NCBI GenBank assembly: GCA_963678235.1
Contig: OY782766.1
Location: forward strand, 3,596,001-3,660,000
Length of the DNA: 64,000 nucleotides
Direction: 5' to 3'
Source: JABMQB01 sp963678235
GTDB lineage: Bacteria > Bacteroidota > Bacteroidia > Bacteroidales > Prolixibacteraceae
The translations under genes were made by a program, and so were the position numbers. Below are positions 24,751-33,679 of the stretch, piece after piece; positions within the stretch are counted from its first letter, which is position 1; every line of letters starts with the position of its first letter. Below the pieces are notes generated by a model, which ran no database searches, had not been told where the DNA came from, and saw nothing but the letters and a program-made list of their open reading frames with translations.

Positions 24751-26685
24751 ATGAAATTGACTAATAAAATACCATATATTATACTGGGATTTTTTGTGTA
24801 CCTGGTTTTTTACTCTTCGTGTGCAAACATGGGAATGCCCGATGGCGGGCCGAAAGATTCCCTTCCTCCGGTTTTAGTAGAAACTTATCCGAAATACAAG
24901 TCTTTAAACTTTGATGACGATGAGCTTCGATTTACTTTCAATGAATACGTGGTTCATGACAAGGCCATGGATGTTTTGGTCATTTCTCCGCCACTGGAAA
25001 AAAGGCCAACGCTCAGGATGAAATCAAAATCGTTGATTTTGATGTTTAACGAAGATTTGAAAGACAGCACAACTTATTCCATTGATTTTAAAAATTCAAT
25101 TGAAGATAACAACGAGCGTAACCCATACGAAAATTTTCGTTTTTCGTTTAGCACAGGAGATGTACTTGATACCCTGAGGATGGCGGGGAAAGTTTTAAAT
25201 GCATTTAATTTGGAACCTCTTGAAAAGGCACTGGTTTTACTTCAACGAAATTTGCATGATTCGGCTGTATATAGGGTAAGGCCCCCGTATATTGCAAGAA
25301 CCGATGAAAAAGGGATTTTTATGATGGATAATATTGCCCCGGGCAGTTACCATGTATTCTCTGTTATTGATGCGAATTCAAATATGTTGTACGATGAAGG
25401 TGCGGAAGAAATAGCTTTTATAGATTCGATATATGTTCCAAAAGCTGCATTTGTTGAGTCGCCCGACACGCTGGTGAGTGGTGCCGATTCATTATTAATT
25501 TCAGGCCATATTATATTTACCCCGGAGCCAGTTTATTTGAGGTACTTTTTGGAAGATATCTTTGAACAATATGTGGTAAGCACCAAGAGGGTTTCGCAAT
25601 ATGAGTGTTCGATTATTTTTGCCGAGTCGGTGGTTGATACCTTTACGGTTGCCCCTGTTGGTGTAGCCGCAAATGATTGGTTCTTACTGGAACCGAGCAA
25701 AGGCATGGATACGATTTCCCTTTGGATAAAAGACACAACAATTGCTAAACTTGATACCCTGGAATTGGAACTTGCATACAATCAACTTGATTCGGCCGGT
25801 AATGTTTATGTACAAAAAGATACCATCGATTTTTCGTACAAACAAACAAAGCAAAAAGAGGAAAAGAAAAAAAGAAGGGGAAAGGACGATGAAGAAGAGA
25901 AAGTGATTGTTCCTCAATTTACGTTTACTGATAATATAAAGTCAACAGGGTTCGATTTAAATATTCCAATTGCAATTAAAAGCCCTGAGCCGCTGAAGTA
26001 TTTTTACGATGATATGGTTCATTTATATCTAGATGAAGATACAACGGCAACACCTCTTTCTTTTAAGTTGGAAAAAGATACGGCCAAATACAGGAGTTAT
26101 CGAATTAAATATAACTGGGAAGAAAATACTAAGTACAGGCTCGAAATTGATTCTGCTGCTGCACAAAATATTTATGGGATTACCAGTAAAAATTCAATCC
26201 GAAAGTTCACAACCCAAAAACTGGATTATTATGGTAAGATTATTTTGGGCGTGACAAATGTTAATGAGCAATTAATTGTTCAATTGGTAAAAAACAATGA
26301 ATCTGAAGAGGTATTAAAGCAGAAAACTATTGCCGAAGATGGAGTTGTTGAGTTTGACTTTCTAAAGCCGGAAAAGTACGTCATTAAGGTGATTTACGAT
26401 ACCAACAAAAATGGGAAATGGGATGTGGGTAGTTATCAGGACCATATTCAGCCCGAGATGGTTCAGTACATGCAAAAAGTAATCAAAGTGAAATCGTACT
26501 TTGAACATAAAGAAATGTTCGATGCTTCTATTGATCATTCCTGCCCGAAAGTTTTATATGACCAGGAATTAGAAGAAAAGAAACGAAAAGAAGCAGAGCA
26601 AAAAAAGCTGGAAGAACAAAAAAAGAAAAATCAACCACAAAGAAGTAGTGGAGGGCTAAACTCATTAGGAAGAGGCGGGTTTTAA
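24751..26685 (+). CDS. Ig-like domain lipoprotein (SbsA-type Ig), conserved in Bacteroidota
   Basis: A lipoprotein of about 644 residues from the ATG at 24751, chosen because it places a signal peptide and lipobox (VFYSSCANMGMPDGGP) correctly; an ATG at 24712 would add 13 residues. The N-terminal SbsA-like Ig domain (about 35-130) contains the family start SLPPVLVETYPK and a FNEYVVHDKAMDVLVISPP stretch; a carboxypeptidase-like beta domain follows (GKVLNAFNLEPLEKALVLL). The C-terminus is charged and coiled (EEKKRKEAEQKKLEEQKKK). The family is common near cell-envelope genes but has no assigned function. Confidence 0.75.
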   Translation: MKLTNKIPYIILGFFVYLVFYSSCANMGMPDGGPKDSLPPVLVETYPKYKSLNFDDDELRFTFNEYVVHDKAMDVLVISPPLEKRPTLRMKSKSLILMFNEDLKDSTTYSIDFKNSIEDNNERNPYENFRFSFSTGDVLDTLRMAGKVLNAFNLEPLEKALVLLQRNLHDSAVYRVRPPYIARTDEKGIFMMDNIAPGSYHVFSVIDANSNMLYDEGAEEIAFIDSIYVPKAAFVESPDTLVSGADSLLISGHIIFTPEPVYLRYFLEDIFEQYVVSTKRVSQYECSIIFAESVVDTFTVAPVGVAANDWFLLEPSKGMDTISLWIKDTTIAKLDTLELELAYNQLDSAGNVYVQKDTIDFSYKQTKQKEEKKKRRGKDDEEEKVIVPQFTFTDNIKSTGFDLNIPIAIKSPEPLKYFYDDMVHLYLDEDTTATPLSFKLEKDTAKYRSYRIKYNWEENTKYRLEIDSAAAQNIYGITSKNSIRKFTTQKLDYYGKIILGVTNVNEQLIVQLVKNNESEEVLKQKTIAEDGVVEFDFLKPEKYVIKVIYDTNKNGKWDVGSYQDHIQPEMVQYMQKVIKVKSYFEHKEMFDASIDHSCPKVLYDQELEEKKRKEAEQKKLEEQKKKNQPQRSSGGLNSLGRGGF

Positions 26686-27322
26686 ATTCTTTAATTGGAT
26701 ATTATCCTTTGTACCGGGTTTTTAAATACGAATAACCTTACAATCAACTTATTTATTTTCTAGTTAATGATAAAGCATGCTTCCAATACTGATATGGATG
26801 AATGCAGCTACTTTAGTTTCTATAAATTTCGATTTTAAAATGGAGTTGTCTGTTAAAATATATTTCGTCCTTACAGGACTTTCTTCTGAAATATGTAACT
26901 CCTATTCTATCAATATTTTGCCCTTCTGGGGCAGTTCCGTTAGGAACGCAATATGTGTAGAAATAGAATACAAGCTCCAATACCTGAGAGTTCCGTAGGA
27001 ACGCAATAAAATCATAAGAGCAGAGATAATTGTAAAATTTTACCGGACATTCAGGATATTAAAATGAAGTAGACTTTGAGAATGGAGCATAATTCTGTTT
27101 TTTCTCACGGCTCGTCACTCAATACTCTTGTCTGTATAGTTCATTTCATATATGAAGAAAAGAAACCACAAATTGTGTTTATAACATACGTTTGTGCTGT
27201 TTCTGGTATTTAGATGCAAGAACAAGAAACAGAATGACTTTCAGATGTCATAAAATTTCCATACATTTATTGAAGGGAGATGAAATAATCCCAGGTATTG
27301 GAAAAGTAAAACTGAAATAATT
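26686..27322. other. 637-bp gene-free stretch with hairpin repeats
   Basis: No credible gene. The left half contains four short GC-rich hairpins (26867-27002, listed separately). The right half contains only an 8-bp inverted repeat CTGTTTCT/AGAAACAG (27197-27232) with a 20-nt spacer. A 73-residue open frame here runs through the hairpins and looks spurious. Confidence 0.6.
26867..27002. repeat. Cluster of four short GC-rich hairpins
   Basis: GTCCT-TAC-AGGAC (26867-26879), GCCC-TTCTG-GGGC (26920-26932), GTTCC-GTTA-GGAAC (26934-26947) and GTTCC-GTA-GGAAC (26990-27002). The last two are both followed by GCAATA. The similar but not identical units suggest a degraded REP/BIME-like or MITE-like interspersed repeat. 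Confidence 0.6.
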
Positions 27323-27610
27323 ATGGCAAGCGTTAAGGATTTAAAAAAAGAAATTGATTGGATGTTTTCGTTGGTATTAAACGATTGTTTTTATATCCTC
27401 AGGACAAAAGAAAATGCCGATCATGATAAAGTTATGAGTGTTGCAAACAGCATCCTTGAAAAGCATTTGGAACTTCGAAAAAGGGTTAACCATCCCGATG
27501 GAAAAGATAATCCAAAGCTTGTCAAACAATATTACCAGGCCATTTCAAACGAATTGTCTAAATCAATTGATGAAGCATTGGATAATTTGAGTGAAGCAAT
27601 TGGCGATTAA
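27323..27610 (+). CDS. Small conserved-looking helical protein, function unknown
   Basis: A 95-residue, soluble, largely helical and charged protein (MASVKDLKKEIDWMFSLVLN; later SILEKHLELRKRVNHPDGK and NELSKSIDEALDNLSEAIGD). No signal peptide or membrane segment. I do not recognise a named domain. Composition and codon use look like its neighbours, and it has an AT-rich leader with an ATG after AAATAATT. Its last 4 bases overlap the convergent gene at 27607. Confidence 0.65.
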   Translation: MASVKDLKKEIDWMFSLVLNDCFYILRTKENADHDKVMSVANSILEKHLELRKRVNHPDGKDNPKLVKQYYQAISNELSKSIDEALDNLSEAIGD

Positions 27611-27990
27611 ACTAAAAGAAAGGATTTATTGGCAACTACCTTCCCTTGAAAATAGGTTGTGAGTTCCCATTTCCCTCTTTTATCATTCACTGGTTCCCAT
27701 ATACAATCACCAAGAAAAAACTCATAATTGTTTGATCCAATATAGGCTTCTCCTATGAACGGAGCAGCAATTTTGCCTTGCGAATCTTTAAATGGTGGAT
27801 GATCAATTTTAAACGTAATCTTTTCCCCTTTGCCTTTTTTAATCCGCAATACATAACCAAATTCAACGCCAATTTCAGCTTTTATTTGGGTGCATATTTC
27901 CAATATTTTGGGAATTTCCTTGCTTTCCCGGTCCCATTCCGAATAACGTCCATAGCTGTATACCTCAAATTCTGGCTTTCTCCTTTTCAT
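27607..27990 (-). CDS. DUF3859-like protein
   Basis: A 127-residue cytoplasmic beta-rich protein resembling the DUF3859 family: an early YGRYSEWDRESKEIP segment, the core GYVLRIKKGKGEK, then IDHPPFKDSQGKIAAPF and FFLGDCIWEP, ending in KVVANKSF. Function is unknown in the family. Convergent with, and overlapping by 4 bp, the preceding small gene. Confidence 0.65.
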   Translation of the reverse strand: MKRRKPEFEVYSYGRYSEWDRESKEIPKILEICTQIKAEIGVEFGYVLRIKKGKGEKITFKIDHPPFKDSQGKIAAPFIGEAYIGSNNYEFFLGDCIWEPVNDKRGKWELTTYFQGKVVANKSFLLV

Positions 27991-28104
27991 ATTCGTTTAC
28001 AAACTTCTTACGAATACAAAAATAAACAAGATTCCAGAATTAACCCGAGTATCTCAATGTCATATAATATTTGTGTTTTCAGGTAAGTTATTATTTGTAA
28101 GCCC

Positions 28105-28135
28105 TTGAAAAGATTGTTAATTTTGCGGTTCATGA
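28105..28135 (+). promoter_or_regulatory. Bacteroidota-type promoter for the 28152 gene
   Basis: TTG (28105-28107), a 20-bp spacer and TAATTTTG (28128-28135) match the TTG/TAnnTTTG promoter. The start site would be near 28142, about 10 bases before the ATG. Confidence 0.6.
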
Positions 28136-28151
28136 ATGAAAGTTTTACGCA

Positions 28152-29066
28152 ATGACACAAGATAATACTCAAAAGAAGCACTGGCTCGGTGAAACATCGA
28201 AGGAAAAAAGAAACAACATTTTGGTAATTGTTTTATCGATTGCCCTGGTTGTTTTAATCGTTTTGTTTGTACTTCAAAGAATGGATCATAATGTTATCCT
28301 GAATGAGTTAAAGGCTGAAAAAGATTCCATGAAATTTGAGTTGACAGAAATAATCACCAAATACGATTCATTGCAAACAGATAATGATACCATGAATGTT
28401 CAACTTATGTACGCCCAAACAAAAGTGAAAGATTTATTGACTGAGGTTGAACAAACAAAAAAAATAAGTATCCAGAGGATCGCTGTTTACCAAAAACAGG
28501 TTACAACTTTAAGGGGAATTATGAGAGATTATATTGTTCAGGTTGATTCGTTAAACAGGCGTAACCAGCAATTAATGGCCGAAAACCAAGAGGTGAAGGA
28601 GCAGTACAGGCAAATTGAAAATAAAAACCAATTACTGGGGCAGGAAAACCAAAGGCTTCAGCAAAATTTACAAAGAGCTGCTACACTCGAAGCCCGGGGT
28701 TTGATTGCCGAACCGATAAATTCCAGAAGCAAAGAGACCAAATATGCCAGGCGTGCTGAAAAAATACGCATCAGTTTATCGTTGAGCAGCAATGCTACTG
28801 CAAAACGGGGGGCTAAAAATGTGTATGTCCGGATTATGCGGCCAGATCAGCTTTTAATGGTTAAAAACCAAAACGATGTTTTTAAGTTTGAAGATCTGGA
28901 AATTCAATATTCTGCTATGCGCGAGGTTAATTATGAAGGAAATGAACTGCCTGTAAATATTTATTGGGATAATGTTGGTGAGCCGGAATTAATGGTTGGC
29001 GAATATATTGTGGATATTTTTGCTGATGGCAACAACATTGGTACCACCACATTTAGCTTGAAATAA
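28152..29066 (+). CDS. Single-pass membrane protein with long coiled coil, function unknown
   Basis: A 304-residue protein. Residues about 1-22 are polar cytoplasmic, about 23-45 are one membrane helix (ILVIVLSIALVVLIVLFVL), about 50-190 form a coiled coil rich in Gln/Glu/Leu (QLMAENQEVKEQYRQIENKN), and about 200-304 form a beta domain (IRISLSLSSNATAKRGAKN, YVRIMRPDQLLM). The layout suggests an envelope-spanning or scaffold role, but no family is recognised. It has a good promoter and ends at a strong bidirectional hairpin. Confidence 0.7.
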   Translation: MTQDNTQKKHWLGETSKEKRNNILVIVLSIALVVLIVLFVLQRMDHNVILNELKAEKDSMKFELTEIITKYDSLQTDNDTMNVQLMYAQTKVKDLLTEVEQTKKISIQRIAVYQKQVTTLRGIMRDYIVQVDSLNRRNQQLMAENQEVKEQYRQIENKNQLLGQENQRLQQNLQRAATLEARGLIAEPINSRSKETKYARRAEKIRISLSLSSNATAKRGAKNVYVRIMRPDQLLMVKNQNDVFKFEDLEIQYSAMREVNYEGNELPVNIYWDNVGEPELMVGEYIVDIFADGNNIGTTTFSLK

Positions 29067-29084
29067 TTATCCCGGATTATTTAG

Positions 29085-29122
29085 CACAAAAAAACAGGCC
29101 TGTTATTACAGGCCTGTTTCTA
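29085..29122. terminator. Bidirectional terminator between convergent genes
   Basis: Perfect 12-bp arms (AAACAGGCCTGT/ACAGGCCTGTTT, 29092-29103 and 29108-29119) around TATT. The A-run on the left gives a strong U-tract for the leftward gene; the rightward U-tract is shorter. Confidence 0.8.
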
Positions 29123-29146
29123 TATTCACCCTTTTTCTTCTACTTC

Positions 29147-29713
29147 CTAGTTTTCGTCAACCAGGGTATATGTTACTGTAATTTCTGTGTCACCCTCCAA
29201 TAATTTTGCATAGTCTGCGTCCGATGTCAGTTCCAACGAGTAAGTAAGGTTGTGCCCGTTGTCTTCGCCGTTGCCTGTGTAGCAGCTTCCCACTTCTGTT
29301 ACTATGTCCTTTGCAGTGGTTGTCAAGGTCAATTCACCACTTGCTGAACCATGTGCACCTTTTCCGCTACCAGAATAACTTGAGGCCAATACTTTTAAGT
29401 AAATACCGTCAGGTACGTTTTTATCTAGTTCAACAGTTACTTTACGTGTTTTGTTTTTTTCTGCTATTGAAGAATAGTTAACCCAAATTCCTGAGTTGCT
29501 TGCATTTTCAAAACTTACCGCTTCGCCTGCCTCTTTTGGCCCGTCAATTTTTAAGGTAATGTCTTTTGTCCCTTCCAAATCGAGTAGTGCTACTTTTGGT
29601 ACCGATATGGTTACTTTGTGGTCTTCAGTGTTTTTGTCGGCTGGGGATACTACTGCAAATGTGTTTGCTGAAATAATTGTGATAATGGCTGATACTAATG
29701 CTAACTTTTTCAT
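29147..29713 (-). CDS. Small secreted protein, function unknown
   Basis: A 188-residue protein with a Sec signal peptide (residues 1-20, ending ANTFA) and a mature beta-rich region (VTISVPKVALLDLEGTKDI; VTVELDKNVPDGIYLKVL). A glycine/serine-rich loop (YSGSGKGAHGSASGELTL) and a lone Cys (GSCYTGNGEDNG) are visible. It resembles a single beta-sandwich secreted or surface protein, but I cannot place it in a family. Monocistronic, ending at the bidirectional hairpin. Confidence 0.65.
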   Translation of the reverse strand: MKKLALVSAIITIISANTFAVVSPADKNTEDHKVTISVPKVALLDLEGTKDITLKIDGPKEAGEAVSFENASNSGIWVNYSSIAEKNKTRKVTVELDKNVPDGIYLKVLASSYSGSGKGAHGSASGELTLTTTAKDIVTEVGSCYTGNGEDNGHNLTYSLELTSDADYAKLLEGDTEITVTYTLVDEN

Positions 29714-29874
29714 TTTTGTTTTGTATTAAATTGTTTGTAAAATCTTGTTTATTTAATCTGCAAAAGCGTCCAAACTTTTAATTGCTGATTGTACGAAAAG
29801 ACTTGCAAAGCAAAAGCCAAAAATGGCACGCGCCTAATTATCAATTAGTTAGCATTCGTACCAAAACCAAAACA

Positions 29875-29924
29875 GTTCCACAATGGGACAGTAGTCCCAG
29901 AAAGGCAACAAAACCCCTATGGGG
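29875..29924. repeat. Second cluster of short GC-rich hairpins
   Basis: GTTCC-ACAAT-GGGAC (29875-29889, one G-T pair), overlapping GGGAC-AGTA-GTCCC (29885-29898), then CCCC-TAT-GGGG (29914-29924). Arm sizes and sequences resemble the cluster at 26867-27002. Confidence 0.5.
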
Positions 29925-30007
29925 AAACTGCGCAAATCAAACTGTTTGTGAAATAGTACAATTTTCATCAAATTGAATGGCATTCATACTTTCTATAGAT
30001 AAAAGTG

Positions 30008-30015
30008 TATTTTTG
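30008..30015 (+). promoter_or_regulatory. Probable -7 element of asnS
   Basis: TATTTTTG matches TAnnTTTG, 46 bp before the asnS ATG. No clear -33 TTG at the ideal distance. Confidence 0.45.
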
Positions 30016-30061
30016 TGAGCTAGTTTCAATCGTTAATTTATTACGGCAAAAAAGCTGCGCA

Positions 30062-31498
30062 ATGAAAAGAGAAAAAATTAAAGACGTTTTAAAATCGGCG
30101 GAAGTCGGAAAAGAGATTTTAGTAAAAGGGTGGGTACGAACCAAAAGAGGTAGTAAGAATGTTAATTTTATTGCTCTTAATGATGGCTCCACCATTGATA
30201 ATTTGCAAGTTGTAGCTGATGTCGAAAATTTTAATGAAGAAACTTTAAGGACAATAAGCACTGGAGCATCGCTGGCGGTTACAGGTACCCTTAACAAATC
30301 GCAGGGAAGCGGACAAAGTGTTGAGCTTGTTGCTACTGGCATTGATGTGCTTGGATTGGCAGATCCGGATAAATACCCGATACAGCCCAAAAGGCATACA
30401 CTGGAATTTTTAAGGGAGAATGCGCACCTGCGCTTTCGTACCAACACGTTTAGCGCCGTATTCAGGATCAGGCACGCCATGGCCTTTGCCATTCACCAAT
30501 ATTTCAACCAAAAAGGATTCTATTATTTACATACCCCAATTGTAACTGCTTCGGATGCGGAAGGTGCAGGGCAAATGTTCCGGGTATCCACATTAGATCC
30601 AAAAAATCCACCATTGACTGAGGAAGGGCAAGTTGATTATGCACAAGATTTCTTTGGGAAAGCAACCAACCTTACTGTTTCAGGGCAATTGGAAGGTGAG
30701 CTTGGGGCAACTGCTTTGGGTGAAATATACACTTTTGGACCAACCTTCAGGGCAGAAAACTCAAACACCACAAGGCATTTGGCTGAGTTTTGGATGATAG
30801 AACCAGAAATGGCCTTTTATGATTTGGATGACAATATGGATTTGGCTGAAGAGTTTTTGAAGTATTTAACCAAATATGCACTTGAAAACTGCCAGGATGA
30901 TTTGCAATTTCTTGCCGGAAGGTTAAAAGAGGAAGAGAAAAACAAACCTCAAGACCAAAGGTCGATGGATTTGATTGAGAAGCTGGAATTTGTTGCAAAC
31001 AATGATTTTATTCGTTGTACATATACCGAGGCAATCGATATCCTAAGAAATTCAAAACCATTCAAGAAAAAGAAATTCCAGTTTCCGGTTGAGTGGGGAG
31101 TTGACCTTCAGAGCGAGCACGAAAGATATTTGGTTGAAAAGCATTTTAAATGCCCGGTTATTTTGATAGACTATCCGAAAGAAATAAAAGCTTTTTATAT
31201 GAAGCTGAATGAGGATGGGAAAACGGTTAGGGCTATGGATGTATTATTCCCGCAAATTGGAGAAATAATTGGAGGCTCACAGCGCGAAGAAGATTTAGAT
31301 AAATTGGTTGCCAGGATGGAAGAAATGGATGTTCCTGTAGATGAAATGGATTGGTATTTAGATACCAGAAGATATGGAACAGTGCCACATAGTGGTTTTG
31401 GACTTGGTTTTGAGCGATTTGTATTGTTTGCAACCGGAATGGGGAATATCAGGGACGTGATACCTTTTGCCAGAACACCAAAGAATGCTGAATTTTAG
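30062..31498 (+). CDS. asnS: Asparagine--tRNA ligase
   Basis: A 478-residue class II aminoacyl-tRNA synthetase. The N-terminal OB-fold anticodon-binding domain (about 15-105, KGWVRTKRGSKNVNFIALND) precedes the class II core with motif 2 (FGPTFRAENSNTTRHLAEFW) and motif 3 (GFGLGFERFVLFATGMGNIR). The Asn-type insertion and length fit AsnRS rather than AspRS. The ATG at 30062 is preferred over an upstream frame opening at 30005, because MKREKIKDVL begins the OB domain and the -7 element lies at 30008-30015. Confidence 0.95.
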   Translation: MKREKIKDVLKSAEVGKEILVKGWVRTKRGSKNVNFIALNDGSTIDNLQVVADVENFNEETLRTISTGASLAVTGTLNKSQGSGQSVELVATGIDVLGLADPDKYPIQPKRHTLEFLRENAHLRFRTNTFSAVFRIRHAMAFAIHQYFNQKGFYYLHTPIVTASDAEGAGQMFRVSTLDPKNPPLTEEGQVDYAQDFFGKATNLTVSGQLEGELGATALGEIYTFGPTFRAENSNTTRHLAEFWMIEPEMAFYDLDDNMDLAEEFLKYLTKYALENCQDDLQFLAGRLKEEEKNKPQDQRSMDLIEKLEFVANNDFIRCTYTEAIDILRNSKPFKKKKFQFPVEWGVDLQSEHERYLVEKHFKCPVILIDYPKEIKAFYMKLNEDGKTVRAMDVLFPQIGEIIGGSQREEDLDKLVARMEEMDVPVDEMDWYLDTRRYGTVPHSGFGLGFERFVLFATGMGNIRDVIPFARTPKNAEF

Positions 31499-31511
31499 AT
31501 TTAAGTTACTA

Positions 31512-31540
31512 TTCAAAAAACGCTGATATAGTTTTTTGAA
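31512..31540. terminator. AT-rich inverted repeat after asnS
   Basis: Perfect 10-bp arms TTCAAAAAAC/GTTTTTTGAA around a 9-nt loop, 14 bp after the asnS stop. Possible weak terminator between asnS and rpoN. Confidence 0.4.
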
Positions 31541-31578
31541 AAAATACTAAATTTGAACTGGAGATTATTAATTAAGGG

Positions 31579-33030
31579 ATGAAACAAAGGCTATTATTAC
31601 AACAGAAATTATTGCAGAAGCTTTCGCCTCAGCAAATTCAGGTTATAAAGCTGCTTGAAATCCCTACCATTCAACTTGAACAACGCATTAAAAAGGAACT
31701 GGAAGAAAACCCCGTTCTGGAAGTTGGGGAAGATAACTCCCAAAATGAAGAGGATGGGGAAATTCAGGAATTAAGGACAGAGGAAGATGCCGATAACGAA
31801 GAATTTTCGATGGATGACTACCTCAACGAAGAAGAAATACCATCCTATAAATTATCAGCCAATAATTATTCGCCCGACGATAAAAACGTAGATATCCCCT
31901 TTTCGATAGGGAAGTCGTTTCACGAGAGTTTGTTTGAACAGTTGGGGCTTACCGATTTCTCGGAAGATAAAAGGAAACTTGCAGAATATGTCATTGGGAA
32001 TATTGACGAGGATGGTTATTTAAGGAGGGACCTTGAATCAATTTGCGACGACCTGGCCTTTAATCTTAACCTGGAAGTATCGGAAGAAGAGCTCTTGGAG
32101 ATTCTAAAAATGATCCAGAAGTTTGATCCTCCGGGCGTTGGTGCACGCGATTTACGTGAAAGTTTATTGCTGCAATTGCAAAGCAAAGGTTTTGACCCGC
32201 GCGAGTATCCATATATTATTATCCAGAAATACTTTGATGAGTTTGCCAAAAAGCATTACGAAAAAATTCAAAAGAAACTGGATATTGATGAAGAGCAGTT
32301 AAAAGATGCTATTGCTGAAATCCTGAAACTTAACCCCAAACCTGGAAGTTCTTATAGCAACCCTTTAAATAAAGCAAACCAGCATATTGTTCCTGACTTT
32401 ATCCTTGAAAACGATGATGGTGAATTAAAATTGACCCTGAACCAGAAAAATTCGCCTGAGTTAAGGATTAACGACACCTATCTTGGCATGTTGCGCTCGT
32501 TAAACGAGAAGAAAAAAAACAGCAAGGGACAAAAAGAAGCAGTTAATTTTGTAAAACAAAAACTGGATTCGGCCAAGTGGTTTATCGAAGCATTAAAACA
32601 ACGGCACAATACGCTTTTGGTAACCATGTCGGAAATAATCGATTATCAAAAAGAATATTTTCAGGATGGCGATGAAACAAAACTCCGCCCGATGATCTTA
32701 AAAGATATTGCGGAAAGGACAGGTTTGGATATTTCTACCATTTCAAGGGTTTCGAACAGTAAATACATACAAACGCATTTTGGTATTTTGTCCTTAAAAT
32801 ATTTCTTCTCTGAAGGAATGCAAAAAGACGATGGTCAGGAAGTTTCAACCCGTGAAATCAAAAAAATATTGAGCGAGTGCATTGAAAATGAGGATAAGAA
32901 GAAGCCCCTGACCGATGAAAAATTAGGGCAAATTTTAAAGGAAAAATCCTACAACATTGCGCGCCGAACAGTCGCAAAATACCGTGAGCAGCTCGACATT
33001 CCAGTTGCCAGGTTACGTAAGGAATTATAA
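31579..33030 (+). CDS. rpoN: RNA polymerase sigma-54 factor
   Basis: A 483-residue sigma-54. Region I (residues 1-50) is Gln/Leu-rich (QIQVIKLLEIPTIQLEQRI) and binds activator and core; an acidic region II (about 50-100) follows; the core-binding domain, an HTH (KDIAERTGLDISTISRVSNS) and the C-terminal RpoN box (ARRTVAKYREQLDIP, near 460-475) complete it. Needs AAA+ enhancer-binding activators, none of which is in this window. Followed after 9 bp by a membrane protein gene, probably co-transcribed. Confidence 0.96.
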   Translation: MKQRLLLQQKLLQKLSPQQIQVIKLLEIPTIQLEQRIKKELEENPVLEVGEDNSQNEEDGEIQELRTEEDADNEEFSMDDYLNEEEIPSYKLSANNYSPDDKNVDIPFSIGKSFHESLFEQLGLTDFSEDKRKLAEYVIGNIDEDGYLRRDLESICDDLAFNLNLEVSEEELLEILKMIQKFDPPGVGARDLRESLLLQLQSKGFDPREYPYIIIQKYFDEFAKKHYEKIQKKLDIDEEQLKDAIAEILKLNPKPGSSYSNPLNKANQHIVPDFILENDDGELKLTLNQKNSPELRINDTYLGMLRSLNEKKKNSKGQKEAVNFVKQKLDSAKWFIEALKQRHNTLLVTMSEIIDYQKEYFQDGDETKLRPMILKDIAERTGLDISTISRVSNSKYIQTHFGILSLKYFFSEGMQKDDGQEVSTREIKKILSECIENEDKKKPLTDEKLGQILKEKSYNIARRTVAKYREQLDIPVARLRKEL

Positions 33031-33039
33031 TATCAAGCT

Positions 33040-33645
33040 ATGCTCAAAACCTTAGCCAAAACATTTTCTTTGTTGTTTCACCCGGTTCTTGTGCCAACCT
33101 TGGGAATTATATTGTTGTTTAATTCAGGGTTTTATTTTTCTTTGTTATCGTGGGAAATCAAAAAATTTGTTCTGCTTGTTGTTTTCTTTTCCACAGGATT
33201 ATTGCCAATGTTAACCTTTTCCATTATGGCTTTAAACCCAAAAATCAATATAGGTTTTGATAAGGCGAAAGACCGAATCCTTCCATTATTGTTATCAGCT
33301 GGATATTATCTTTTGGGTTATTACCTGATGTACCGGTTGCCAATTTATCCGGTGTTCAGGATATTTTTACTGGCAACGGTTTTGGTAATAATATTGCTGT
33401 TGTTTATTTCCTTTAAATGGAAAATAAGCAATCATATGGCTGCTATAGGAGGGGTTTTAGGTACCATGCTTGCCCTTTCTTTCCGAATGGGCGTAAATCC
33501 GGTATTTGAAATTGTTGGCGTAGTTCTTCTCGCAGGATTAGTAGGAACTTCACGTATGGTACTAGGAAAGCATAACATGCCACAGGTTCTTGGAGGCTTT
33601 ACCCTAGGTTTTACGGTGCTTTATTTGATAATCTTTTTTTCTTAA
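33040..33645 (+). CDS. PAP2-like membrane protein with altered catalytic motifs
   Basis: A 201-residue membrane protein with about five or six hydrophobic segments. Three short stretches echo the PAP2 phosphatase motifs: KDRILPLL (motif 1, Pro shifted), KISNHMAAIGG (motif 2, PSGH replaced by SNHM) and SRMVLGKHNMPQVLGG (motif 3, SRxxxxxHxxxD with Gln in place of Asp). This layout is recurrent in a Bacteroidota group lying after rpoN, but I cannot say that it is catalytic. Nine bases separate it from rpoN. Confidence 0.65.
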   Translation: MLKTLAKTFSLLFHPVLVPTLGIILLFNSGFYFSLLSWEIKKFVLLVVFFSTGLLPMLTFSIMALNPKINIGFDKAKDRILPLLLSAGYYLLGYYLMYRLPIYPVFRIFLLATVLVIILLLFISFKWKISNHMAAIGGVLGTMLALSFRMGVNPVFEIVGVVLLAGLVGTSRMVLGKHNMPQVLGGFTLGFTVLYLIIFFS

Positions 33646-33679
33646 GAAGAAATATTTCCAGAACTTTTGCGATTTAGGC

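Larger units (their letters stand above)
29714..30061. other. 348-bp divergent intergenic region
   Basis: Holds the leaders of the secreted-protein gene (left) and asnS (right), a second cluster of GC-rich hairpins (29875-29924) and the asnS promoter. No gene. Confidence 0.6.

Noticed and set aside
26777..26998. 73-residue open frame on the plus strand
   Set aside because: It runs through the hairpin cluster, has no family resemblance and poor composition for a protein.
26867..27002. CRISPR-like array
   Set aside because: Units are palindromes of differing sequence without equal spacers; no cas genes nearby.
29782..29976. 64-residue open frame
   Set aside because: Overlaps the second hairpin cluster and the asnS upstream region; no coding support.
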